The position numbers were made by a program, and so were the translations under genes. A stretch of 64,000 nt of DNA from Uranotaenia lowii (Eukaryota > Arthropoda > Insecta > Diptera > Culicidae): contig NC_073692.1 in NCBI RefSeq assembly GCF_029784155.1, forward strand, positions 425,177,324 to 425,241,323. The letters are read 5' to 3'. The notes under the pieces were generated by a model. That model searched no databases. It saw only the letters and a list, made by a program, of their open reading frames with translations, and was not told the origin of the DNA. The stretch's first letter is position 1, and every line of letters begins with the position of its first letter. This document shows, in pieces, positions 1-9,990 of the stretch.

Positions 1-408
1 CCTAATTTTGCTATCATGCCTTGAAAGTAAAATGAGGTATCATTTTGCCCGAATAAAGGTGGTACAATACCAAAATTGGGTCTCACTTTTCATATATGGA
101 TACCTCAATCATATCAACTGTAGGTTTCACTGAAACCTTAATGATACCTCGTTTAGCCAACGTTTCAATGCGAGTTTTGAGGGCATATTGGTACCAACTT
201 TAGGTACAATTAACAACCAAAATTTGCCATCGTTGTGATATCAAATATTTTTTTAAAAAAGGTTCATTAAGCTTTCACTAAAAGAAAAATTTGGCATCAC
301 TGTGCTATCTTTCAATCTAAAACTATACCCGAATTTTGGTATTGTATCACCTTTATTCGGGCAAAATAGTATCAAATTTTACATTCAAGGCATGATAGCA
401 AAATGAGG
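1..408. mobile_element. Inverted-repeat DNA element (MITE-like), cut by window start
   Basis: Bases about 10-80 are repeated in inverted orientation at about 328-399 with few mismatches; both arms contain GCTATCATGCCTTGAA and GCCCGAATAAAGGTG. The arms enclose about 250 bp of AT-rich sequence with no ORF. The phrase CCTTAATGATACCTCGTTT at about 139-158 recurs in diverged form near 5850 and 5975. The left terminus may lie outside the window, so no target duplication can be assigned. It is a non-autonomous DNA element by structure; the superfamily is unknown. Confidence 0.65.
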
Positions 409-1125
409 TGTTGTTTTGCCTTAAAAGTCTGCTCGGGATAAGCTTTAGCAGTTACTTTTATTAAACTTTTTTCAAAGTTTTCCATTTTTCCGACGTTAAA
501 TTTTACTTACAGCGAAAGTTGGGCCAACGCTGGCCCTAGCGGTCCCACAACAAGGACAACTTCAAAGAAAAAAAAATTTACTTACAGAATGCCGAAGATT
601 AATGAAGTTTCCTCTGTCGATTGTTGAGAAATTCTGCAATTTGATGTGCTAAGCAAAATGTTTTCAATCTGGGCTGCATCTTAGCAAAGATTCTCTAGGG
701 TACATAATCGCTGGAACTATCTATCTAAATTTCTAAAATGATTCTCAATAATTTCGACGTTCACAAAACCCGCAAGATAAAATAACAGCTAGAAAAAAAG
801 CAAACAACAAGATATCTCAAAAGGGCGATTCACAGATATCGAAAATATTATAATATTTGCGTTTTGTTCCACACAGTTTTTACCCTGACTAATCCAACAT
901 AATTTCAGTTAGTTTGATAATAATCTGCGAATTTCGGATGTGATACATTTTTCTTTAATTTTTTTCAGACAATGTGATAAGCAAAATTTTTTCTGCAAAA
1001 TCTTTCTCCAAACAAATTTGGTCCTATTAAATTTTTGTTGCCACGAAAAAAGAACAATAATATACATTGAAAGAGTGATATTTATGTTGTTGAATATCTG
1101 AATTTTTTTTGGCAAATTCCATTAT
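409..1125. other. AT-rich sequence, no gene seen (except short retroposon at 513-576)
   Basis: Apart from the retroposed insertion at 513-576 I see no coding potential, RNA gene or repeat. A 68-codon minus-strand open frame at 909-1115 is low-complexity and judged random. Confidence 0.5.
513..576 (+). mobile_element. Ultra-short hairpin retroposon, family 1, copy A
   Basis: A 64-nt insertion flanked by a perfect 11-bp direct repeat TTTACTTACAG (502-512 and 577-587). The body is about 55 nt (513-567) and ends in A9 (568-576), the structure left by target-primed reverse transcription. The body contains the hairpin GGGCCA-ACGC-TGGCCC and an outer pairing AAGTTG with CAACTT just before the tail. 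TGGCCCTAGCGG fits the tRNA/SINE A-box consensus if one inserted base is allowed; no B box is visible. A second copy lies at 4318-4375 in opposite orientation. It encodes nothing. I do not recognise a named family. Confidence 0.8.
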
Positions 1126-2040
1126 TATATAGGGGAGAGTGGGGTAACGTGAGCCATGGGGAAACGTGGGCCACTTTGAATATCTCAGATGTGTGATGAG
1201 ATAAAAATCTCAAACCAACTGTTATCGTCGTCGCTTTGCGTAAGCAAAATTTTCTTTATGTTGTTGACTAAAATACGCATCATATGCTTCTTTTATTTAT
1301 CAAACTTTAAAAAGTTAGAAAAATTTACTTAAATAATTGAAAAAGCACAAGCTATTTGCTTCGATGGGGAACCTAAAGTTCATAACAAAAATATGCTCAT
1401 AGGCGTATGATCTTAGTTTTATCATGTTCTTTCACGTGGATAAGGAATTTTTGATGAAACATCAATAAGTCACACAAACGCAACCAATTTGTAAATCATG
1501 GCTTGTGGGGAATCGTGGGCCACTCATCTTGGGCCACCTATAATTTTATGTTTTTATACACATTTAAAACTAAAAATACGTTATTACTATCTATTAAGTT
1601 TTCTTATGCAAAATGAAGAGTTTTGAAAAATATTTTGTCCATTTTTTATAAATAATTTCGCCAAGCAAGTTTTTTGAATCTATTCGATCATACACATGTC
1701 TCTTTCTTATTTCTTCATCTGAAATTGCTTTAAAATAACGAAATGAATTTTCAAATTTCAGTTTTGGGTCAATTCATAAACTTTGCATGTTATTTGGTCA
1801 ATTTAGATATGGTGGCCCACAATTCCCCACCATTTTTCAAAATCGAAAAAATATTGCTTTTTTTAAAACAGCCAGAGCTTGGGGAAAATAACTTATTAAA
1901 AATTAAGGAAAAATGCCTAATAATACCTTAAAAATATAGAAAAGCAAACCATTTTTTATTTTCATTTTATCTTTTATAATGAGAAAGTTATGCAACAAAG
2001 AAAAAAAGTGGCCCATGATTCCCCACTCTCCCATACTATA
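1126..2040. mobile_element. ~915-bp TIR element with repeated GTGGCCCA/TTCCCCAC words
   Basis: Left end TATATAGGGGAGAGTGGGG and right end CCCCACTCTCCCATACTATA are inverted copies with small changes, consistent with a TA-targeting MITE. The interior has no transposase ORF. It repeats a motif of type GTGGCCCAnnATTCCCCAC in both orientations near 1155-1175, 1500-1540, 1811-1831 and 2008-2028, which looks like a set of subterminal binding-site repeats. The 62-codon frame at 1743-1931 is judged a chance ORF. Confidence 0.75.
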
Positions 2041-2109
2041 TTTTCAAATAAACCATTATGAATAAATAAACGAAACAAAAAACAAACGAAAACCGAATTC
2101 GTTCAATTC

Positions 2110-3010
2110 TTGTAAGATATTCGACAACCGAAAATACGACAATTTGAAAGTGTATGATATTTCCGTGAATGCATTCAACGCGCGTACATAAACGGGTGAG
2201 CTATCGTCGTTATGTAACCAAGGTTTTTATAGGTGTCACTGTGACCAGAGTGCCTACAGCTACGGGTGGATGCATATTGAGGAAAAGTAGGCAAGTTTCT
2301 CATTAGTTGGGGGAGGAGACGAAGCGCTTTTTGACAGCCAATTGTTCGCCTACCATGCCTACGATTACGATTGCCTGTCACAAGATGGACGATTCCGTGT
2401 ATTGGTATAAGAACACACCCGAAGTTGTACTCGACCTGACTGTGACCAGCAGGCAGAGGTGCAGTGTCCTGATTTTTCAGGATTTGTACTGGTTTTCGAG
2501 AGACCGTCGTGGTTTTCTAAATTATCCTAGTTTTTGAGAAATGTACTGAATTGTCCTGATTTTGAAAACAAAATATATTAACTGTAATTGAAATCATCAG
2601 GATATCTAACAAATCTGTAAAAAAAATAGTTTAACCGACAATACTCTTCGGTTCAGATGATATTAAAATGATGTTTTCCATATGAATTGCAGACCACCCT
2701 AGATTCTGCTTGCCTCATTTTCTTAAATTAAGGCGTCTGCAGTACTTGTATTTAGCTTTCATTAATGTAATCTATGCTTAATTAGTTATGTCTTGTAAAT
2801 CCTCTTTTTTTTCTTCATGGTGTCCTGATTTTCTATAAAACTACATGGCATCACTGCCTGCAGTTGCATGCAGTGTCCCTATAAGTACCTTGGTTTGATA
2901 ACGACAATATGTCACCCGTTTATATGTACGCGTCTTGAATGCATTCGATGAAATAGCATACCCTTTCAAATCGTCGCGTCGTATTCTCGATTTTCGAAAA
3001 ACTTACAAAA
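2110..3010. mobile_element. Foldback-like element with ~160-bp inverted ends
   Basis: The first ~170 bases (from CTTGTAAGATATTCGAC, through GAATGCATTCAA, GCGTACATAAACGGGTGA and CCAAGG) recur inverted at about 2870-3010 with scattered mismatches and small indels. The centre contains a second, smaller inverted-repeat unit (about 2448-2871). No transposase is visible. Long imperfect terminal inverted repeats with little unique interior fit a foldback or long-TIR MITE. A clear target duplication was not found. Confidence 0.7.
2448..2871. mobile_element. Nested inverted-repeat element inside the foldback element
   Basis: The left end contains AGCAGGCAGAGGTGCAGTG followed by TCCTGATTTTTC. The right end, read in reverse, starts TGCAGGCAGTGATGCC and contains AAATCAGGACACC. 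The pair looks like imperfect TIRs of an element inserted in the larger foldback element. The interior repeats TCCTGATTTT-like words (2468, 2553, 2823). No ORF. Boundaries are approximate. Confidence 0.45.
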
Positions 3011-3169
3011 CCTACATGAAATCGATTATCAATCAACGGGAAAATTTGTTTGTTTTTCTTCATTTGTTTACCTTTGTGGTATATTTAAAAATTTATATTA
3101 TTTAATTTCAATTAAATTTACCTAGAGGTTTTTTTTTAAATAAATATTTATTAACATAAATGGCAATCT

Positions 3170-3385
3170 CATCGTTTTTTTTTTTGGCGTAATGAAATTT
3201 GAACTGTTGAAACTTTTAGGTGGGAAATTTTTCTGCTAAACGAAATACCTAAGTTCCAACGATTATGTCCTTGAAGAAGCTTGGATAATAGGACCTGCGA
3301 TAAAACTTCACATGGGAATCTTCCGCGGGAGGATCGATAGCAGAATTTTCTTTGGCCTTCCAATCGGGAATACGTAAGTTGCAGT
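3170..3385 (-). pseudogene. Possible gag-like (ORF1) scrap of a non-LTR element
   Basis: On the minus strand the interval reads as short peptide segments (for example DPPAEDSHVKFYRR and YYPSFFKDIIV) broken by stop codons, in a style reminiscent of the nucleic-acid-binding ORF1 of Jockey-type mosquito elements. The resemblance is from memory of the family style and is weak. No zinc knuckle is visible. It may equally be chance. Confidence 0.2.
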
Positions 3386-4090
3386 GTTTTTTTTTCATAT
3401 AAGGAATATAAGAACTATTAGATAACTAGAAAAGTAACGAGCATGGGTCGAACAGTTTATGTAAATTTTAAACTAACAGGAAGACTTTTGGCAAAAGTAG
3501 AACTGTTTAAACTCATCGAAATTTTAACCAGAAAGAGATGTAGATCAAAGAATAATAGTTTTTACACGACAACAAAACTTCACTAAAATTTGTTACTTTT
3601 TTCGGACACATTAATATGGACCGTGCTCTTCGTTGGCTCTTATGGCAGAGGATGGACTTGAGTTGGCAATAAGCAGTTATCAACAATAATTATTGTAGAT
3701 AACCTAATCAGGAAAATGTCATGTTACAATGAACTTAATAATAGGAACAGTGTTGGACTCTTCTACGAACTACAATATATTTACGGGTGTGCGCCAGTAG
3801 AGTAATAATAAAATAGATGGACCTTACCAGTCTAATGTCTTCTTCAACATTTTTCCCTTATTTCCGGATGTATCGTTTATCTTCCTTCTTGCACCAATCA
3901 AGTCATCAAAGGACCACATTAGACGAACCAGATTAATCCAAACATGCTGACTGCCTGCTCTGGAAGGCGAAGAGATTCCTCGGAAATGTTTAGCTCCAAA
4001 TCCGATCTGATGGGGCAAATTTTCTTCTTCCGAGTCTTCGATTTGCTTTGCATCGTCGTTGTTGTTCCAGTTACGACGGTTGATTTTTTT
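3386..4090. other. Unassigned AT-rich sequence
   Basis: No convincing coding, RNA or repeat signal. Open frames at 3824-4018 (minus) and 3944-4159 (plus) have no recognisable domains. Confidence 0.45.
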
Positions 4091-4094
4091 TTTG

Positions 4095-4255
4095 AATATT
4101 TACAATTGACATTGAAGAGGCTAGCCCTGAAGCTGGTGGCGACGTACTCCAGCGGCTGAAATACTCACAGTAAGTTGATGAGAACCTTGGCTGGCAGCAA
4201 ATGAAGACACTGGTTCCGGGTCGCCAGCGATTGGAGATTTTATATTTCGGCCCTA
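4095..4255 (+). mobile_element. Diverged 3' fragment of the RTE-like element
   Basis: This aligns by eye with the 3' end of the RTE-like copy at 30813-31073: GAAGAGGC, then CGGCTGAAAT, GATGAGAA, CTTGGCTGG and GAAGACACTGGTTCCGG occur in the same order and spacing as in that copy. It lacks the terminal CACCGGAGGATC and the AAGT-repeat tail. It is an old relic of the C-terminal coding end of ORF2. Confidence 0.55.
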
Positions 4256-4317
4256 CGAGTCGGGAAATCGGCATCGGATCGATATGCAGGTATTTAGAAT
4301 GAACGCGGGATACATTT

Positions 4318-4375
4318 TTTTTTTTAAAGTTGTCCCTGTTGACGAGACCGCTAGGGCCAGTGTTGGCCCAACTTG
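4318..4375 (-). mobile_element. Ultra-short hairpin retroposon, family 1, copy B
   Basis: A 58-nt insertion in reverse orientation, flanked by a perfect 14-bp direct repeat CGCGGGATACATTT (4304-4317 and 4376-4389). Read on the minus strand it is a 50-nt body followed by a poly(A) tail (T8 on the plus strand). The body starts CAAGTTGGGCCAAC and closely matches copy A, including the A-box-like TGGCCCTAGCGG and the closing GGACAACTT. Both copies start at nearly the same base, so the ~50-nt unit appears to be full length. Confidence 0.8.
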
Positions 4376-4389
4376 CGCGGGATACATTT

Positions 4390-5836
4390 CTGGAGCGCTC
4401 GCGCGGAACAAAAACAAAAACTGAACACAAGGGTATTTGTTTACTTTGTTACACGATTATTCATTCGAACTTAAAATGAAAATAATATAAAGCGCTGTTC
4501 GCAATTCGATTTGGAATTCGCGGTCGCAGTCTCAATTTAAGTTAAATTTTTTCGTTTTTGCTTTATCTATTATGTATGTGCGATTTGTCCGATTAGTGTA
4601 TCATTATTTCTTCATGTTAATCACTGCTTTGTACGAATAACAGCGAATGTAAAACATTGCTCGAAAATTAACTTCCAATCCAAAAGACAATATTGATTAC
4701 TTGTTATAAACACAGATAGCGACTTTTTTCGATAAGAAAAGGAAATGGGAAAAATGAAATGAATTTGTTCATAATTCCATCACAATGTCAGTTTAACAAA
4801 TGAAAATAAGACAAAACAAAAAAGTGCATAAAACCAAATTTCGAGGAAACATGCTTATTTGTTGTGTTGTGTTTAGCCCGTTTGTATACATTTTTTTTTG
4901 AAAATTTTTATTTCAAACGTAAAAGTATGTATAGAAAATTTAAAAAAATTGAAAAAAAACCCCAATTATAATTCGAAATATGAAAAAAATTTTGACATAA
5001 TTAGTTCAAAATCGATAATTTTTGTACTCATAACCTGGATCTTAAGGCCTCAAATATTACAAATTCAATTTAAAATTTATTTTTCTAGTGAATTGAAAAG
5101 AAATTACAAACAATTTCTTCATCAAAAAGCCAAAAAGTGTAAAACATCATTTATATGCAAAAGTTTAGAGACTTTCGGCATTTTTTTTCCATTTTATGTT
5201 TTCACGGTATTAAGTTAAACTACAGGATGCGTTATTTAAAGTCAACCTTTCTAATAACACTTTTAATTTCTTATTTCAGTGTGATTTCTCATTAAATATT
5301 TGAAAAAAAAAAAACAATGCGAGAATTTTAATAAAGAGGTCATAGGTTTTTGTATATTGATTCGAAATTGCAATTTTTAACGTAAATTCACCCTCTACTG
5401 GCAAAGTTGTGAATGGAACGAAAAAAAAATGTTGTTGAACTAAATCACAAAAATACTTTTAAATAAAATAAATCTAAATTTACTTTTAATATAAAATTAA
5501 TAAAACAAATTTAAGTGTCTCGGTGCCAAGAGGCTATAAAGGCCTGAAAACTTCTTTCAGTAAAACACGCAAAACAGTTTAAGTGTTGCGCTTTTTAACT
5601 CATTCACTTAAAATCGACCCTTTTTGCACTCATATAAATGCACCCTCTAAGACCTCATAAAAAAACACACAGTGTGAATTTTAAGTTTTCTTTTAAATTT
5701 AAATTTACTATAACTCTACTACTCCTCGGTTTGGTCTCAGTTTGCTATTGTATGAAAATTAAGATTTTTTAAGAAAAAGATTAGCTGTTTTGATTATTTT
5801 TTATTGTTGTTTTTATGCGGAAATTAAAATGACAGG
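4390..5836. other. AT-rich unassigned DNA
   Basis: The sequence is rich in A and T runs. The open frame at 4898-5218 (106 codons) is lysine/asparagine/phenylalanine-rich and looks compositional. I see no RNA gene or structured repeat. Confidence 0.45.
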
Positions 5837-6395
5837 TAAAAATTAATGACACCCTAATGATGCCTAGTTTTGATATTAATGAAAAATCAACACCCACCAA
5901 TTAATGCCCGCACATGCTGATAACGTATGTTTGTTTGTTAACAAACTGGTGTAATTTCAGTTTTCGAAATAGTGATACCTTAATGATGCCTATTTTTGTC
6001 ATGACTGAAAAATCAATACTTAAAACACGCACGGTAACGAACAAATTTGCTGTTTGTTTTCAGCTCGAATTGTTTTTAACATCTATTTAAATTAAATTTT
6101 TCATCACACAAAATTGAATACTAAAGCATGCTATCATTTTGATCTCACTTTTCTTGAATGACACTTTGTTTTGTTATCTTGGAAAAAATAAAACCAAATA
6201 ATCCTTTCATTTTGGTCTCAACGTCTTATTCAGGTATTGGTTTGGCATCATCTTCCAACATATTGATGCTTCAATGAAACCTAATTTCGGCATAGGAAAA
6301 AATGTAATACTAATTTATGGTTTCATTATGGCATTGATACCTCATTTTGGTTGCTGTTTGCTATCGATTCAGGCATCAAAGTCGTCTCGGGAAAC
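5837..6395. repeat. Diverged relative of the element at the window start
   Basis: A block beginning GACACCCTAATGATGCC at about 5849 is repeated directly about 130 bp later as GATACCTTAATGATGCC, each followed by GAAAAATCAA. Further on come ATTTTGGTCTCA, GGTATTGGTTT and GATACCTCATTTTGG, phrases echoed in the 1-408 element. It is probably an old MITE copy; the ends are not resolved. Confidence 0.35.
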
Positions 6396-7869
6396 AATCT
6401 ATAACAGTTTTATATAAAGTGTTTTCCAACATAGATACAATTTTTTACTAACTTCAAGAATTTCTAGTGTATGGACTTGAGCTTTATAAGAGTTCTAGTG
6501 ATGTATAGAACGCAGCCTAGCTTTTTATGAAGATGAATGCTGTAGCTCTAAAGAAGATGTGCTGACTTTACTAAAGCTAAAATTGTTATTCGGGGTGACA
6601 GATATTCTGACTTATTAAAATGTATTTTATAAACGAATCTCTGTATGGATTTTTTTTTGTTTACATATAAGTTGAAATTCTCGTTAACCAGCTATTGATC
6701 TCACTGGAACAAAATATTTCACCGGATTAAATACGAACGCTCAGCCCAGTGTATTTAATCCTCCCGTATGATCCCCTTCTGGATAATCTTAAATCAAAGA
6801 TTATAATCGATGACCGAGCGCGCTGGTTGATTAAGAAAACCTACAGCACGCGGTGGCAATTACGACACTAAATAACGCAGATGCTCGGGCTCTTATTCTC
6901 ACGGTTCGAATGTCACGCAGCCATTCGCTTAAATCACCCATTGTGACCGCCAATAAATCTGCATATTGGTTCGAAGAGGAGGATGCTGCCCTGAGATTGC
7001 TAACCATTTCTCTGGGAGGTAGTACTCAAGAAAATGATGCTGAGGGAATAGCTCGAGCCAATCGACTGCAGTTGAGGCTTCCCCTTGAAGTGGATAGAGG
7101 AATCGGATATCCAACCGAGTACGATCATAATTTAATGTTATTGCACCTATTGATACGTTAATTATTTATCTCGATAACGACTTGCATACATTACCTGGCC
7201 CTGCTACCTTTTCGCAATTCAAACTCACACTTAAAAATGACAAATTTACTGTTTCTCGTTGGCGCACCACAAGACGGGGCAAAAAAAAATGCAAGGCAAT
7301 CTTCCTTCTCGACCAAAATAATCACACCCGAACGCAGCTCAGCCCATTATGGAATCCAGAGCCTTAGCCTGGCAGGCTTAAACAACTTCTCTGAGGCTGA
7401 CCAATGCAGATGCAGTTTTCGGTTCATCTCCTCCATGAGGCCAATAGCTTTGAGTTGGCCAAAAAGGCACCCGGGAATCTTCTCACACCAACACACTCGA
7501 AACTTCTTGCTTATTTGTAACCGAATGTTGCGCTTAAGCAGCATGCAGGGGAAAATAATTAAAGATATAAATTAATAATTTATGATTGCTGGAATGGCGC
7601 TGCTTTACCTTTTGCCTTGGCTTGGGTTCGGGAGGAGATATTCAGTTCATATGGAGGAGCACTACCGGCCACTCAGAGTGTTTGCAAAATTCCGGAGGAT
7701 GAACTTCTAGCTGCCGTCCCGTAGTTGCAAAACGTTTGATCCTCGTGGGAAGACAACAGCGACGGTGGATGACGTGATGGCAAACTGAATGGCGGAACGG
7801 CCAGGACGGACGCTGGACCGAGATTCAACAATTCCGACCGCGAGAGAGTGAACAATAAAATTTTACGAC
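6396..7869. other. Unassigned; scattered short open frames
   Basis: Overlapping open frames of 60-118 codons occur at 6853-7161, 7182-7575 and 7673-7855 on both strands. None shows a domain, a splice structure or a family resemblance I recognise. Part of the interval (7580-7870) is GC-richer than its surroundings and could be an old transposon body or unique sequence. Confidence 0.4.
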
Positions 7870-8040
7870 ATGTACGCCGCCGCTACATTCAGCCTGGCTG
7901 GCCAGCAGCAGCCGCACAAACTGGTATCCGTGTGGAAGGATGAAAGGCCAACAATTCTGCCCACCATTATTCGAGTTTGCAGCCAGGATGCGGACAACAT
8001 TGTATATCGGGCACCTAACAGTATGAAATTATGCTAATGA
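7870..8040 (+). CDS. Possible short exon, unknown product
   Basis: From ATG at 7870 a frame of about 56 codons begins MYAAATFSLAGQQQPHK, continues as varied, non-repetitive sequence, and ends at a TAA. Its GC content is well above the flanks. A GT within ACAGTATGA (about 8019) could be a weak splice donor. I do not recognise the peptide. No partner exon was found, and it may be a transposon scrap. Included only because composition and amino-acid use look coding. Confidence 0.2.
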
Positions 8041-8379
8041 GAAATTTTGTAGTTTTTATTTTTCGGGGCTGGACCAACTAAACCGAGTTTCAATTATAAA
8101 TGTATACTCAAATGCTTTTGGGGCTGGCAGTTTAAAAATAGTGTTTTCCTTCCGCAGTTACACTCATGAACGTATCATCACTCAGTATATACTTTACGAC
8201 CATTGCTCTTCAAGACTGAAGGCCTGACCTCACTTCCAACTTCGACTTCTCATTGTGATAGCACGGGTAATACCAATATACGACGTGGGAGGGATTACAG
8301 ATTTTTGTAAGGTAAGAGAGTAGCTGATAGCAGTCCAGGTCTTGCACTTCTTGAAACATCATAATGTATTATACAGCCA
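8041..8379. other. Unassigned
   Basis: No gene or repeat recognised; probably the degraded upstream part of the RT relic that follows. Confidence 0.35.
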
Positions 8380-9180
8380 TCAATACGGTTTACGCGAAAA
8401 ATTAAGTCTTCTGGCAGCAGCAACTGAGCAAGTTGACGGCAATAACAATGCCCTGGATCATCGAAGTTATTTTTGGATCTAGAAAAAGCTTTTGACACGA
8501 TTGACCATACTATTCTACTTCGAAAACTTAAATTTTTTTGGAACCAGACGTAACACATTGTCTCTATTTGCCAGTTATCTTACTTATAGCGAGCAGTACA
8601 TCCAAATCTTCCAATCAATTAGTGACCTTGGAGACTTTCCTGTTGGAGTCCTCCAAGACAACCTTGGACCACTCCTGTTTATGCTTCATGTGACCCACCC
8701 AGATTGGTCTTGCAAGCACCACGATTTTGGAGGCATTATTTTTCAGGTGTCAAGCGTCTTGGTAAAACTTTTTTTTTTCTTTATTACAGAGACTTTCAGC
8801 CTCGGGCTGGTTCGTCTCTCTCTTGGTAAAACTGAAATCATACTTTGATGAGAACTTCCTTTCACTTGAACTTAATAATCAATACCAAACATGTCATCTT
8901 TAGTCTTTAGTCATCGGCTCACCACCAATCACCGTTAGCTCGAACTTTGTATAACGGTAATTGAGCGAGTCAGAACTTTTGAATACTTGGGTCTTAATTT
9001 TGATGAACACATAAGATGAGACAAGCATTGCCTTTAGGGATCCGATCAAATGTCGTTTATCCTAAACTCAAGCCTCTCACATCACATGCTCAGGACTTAA
9101 TGATATGCCTCGGATGGTTACCGACAAAGACGACATCCTACACCAATTCAAACGATGCATACCGTAATATAGGCTGGTAA
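8380..9180 (+). pseudogene. Jockey/CR1-type reverse transcriptase relic
   Basis: The plus strand reads LDLEKAFDTIDHTILL at about 8469-8516 (RT motif A, catalytic Asp present). After a frameshift it continues with LSLFASYLTY and VGVLQDNLGPLLF, the counterpart of the family's GVPQGSxLGPLLF. Further frameshifted pieces (KSYFDENFLSLELNN near 8832-8880) match the region after the catalytic YxDD box, but YxDD itself is not readable. Stops and frameshifts make it non-functional. A 51-nt retroposon interrupts it at 8770-8820. The class (non-LTR RT) is secure; the clade is tentative. Confidence 0.65.
8770..8820 (-). mobile_element. Ultra-short hairpin retroposon, family 2
   Basis: A 51-nt insertion flanked by a perfect 13-bp direct repeat TCTTGGTAAAACT (8757-8769 and 8821-8833). 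On the minus strand it is a 42-nt body ending GTAATAAAG followed by A9. The body folds as an outer stem AGAGAC/GTCTCT and an inner stem CAGCC-CGA-GGCTG, the same two-storey plan as family 1 but unrelated in sequence. It contains AATAAA immediately before the tail. No coding capacity. Confidence 0.8.
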
Positions 9181-9229
9181 ATGGTGGATAATCTGCAACA
9201 CTAGACCCCATAGTGGTCATATCACCTCT

Positions 9230-9990
9230 TATTCACAACTCCTATCTCTACCTCCCCGTGGTATCGGCTAAGATGCGAGTAACCTAAGTGGAGATTGGGT
9301 ACCCAACCCCGGTGGATGCTTTGGTCGCATGCAGACTGAGAAGGTGGCCGCACGCGTCTGTTTCCCAGGTCAGAGCGGCTCAAACAGCGTCTATCTCGCA
9401 GCGAGCGGCTGAATTTATGAAACACGGCTCCCGCCAGCCAAGTCCAAGATGGCAGTCCCATCGCGGGATAGGGACTTTAGGCTAACAATCTACTGCAATG
9501 TAAGATTTCAGTTATCTATTTATTTTAGTTTTTGACTGCTGCCATACAGACCGAATATTAAAATTTACTCATGTTTTAATTAAAACTATTTTAAAGCTAG
9601 GGAACGTTACGGATTGCACATTTAAACATTGATTTGGATACATTGAAGTCAAACAAGTGTGAAACATTGTTGAATACTTGACAACATCGATAAAGCGGTT
9701 GGTTTTGTCCAAAAACTGTTCTGCTTATAGGTAGCCAAAAGGTGGATTGGTTACGCAAACGGCGGGCAATTCATAAAACTGTTACGGAATCCGAAAGCAA
9801 TCACCGACCTGGAACATTGGCGACGACTTTTAGCATGAAAACACGGACACGAATTGGAACTTGGAACGTTTTAACCACAGACAAACAGACAGGACACTTA
9901 GAGGAAAAATCCAACAAATTTTCGCAAGAGATTAAATTGCCATCTGGTGTCGGTATTGCCTACCAATCAGTTTTATCAAAAATAAAAGGA
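9230..9990 (+). mobile_element. 5' relic of an RTE-like element (leader plus start of endonuclease)
   Basis: 9230-9480 is a GC-richer, non-coding stretch. After about 200 bp of AT-rich sequence, 9742-9999 encodes a frame containing RTRIGTWNVLTTDKQTGHLEE. RIGTWNV is the characteristic start of the apurinic-type endonuclease of RTE-like elements. The frame then degenerates. Treating 9230-9480 as the element's leader is an inference from position and composition. Confidence 0.5.

Noticed and set aside
4084..4095. Another short retroposon after the T-run at 4084
   Set aside because: Sequence after the T-run is the RTE-like 3' fragment, and no flanking duplication was found.
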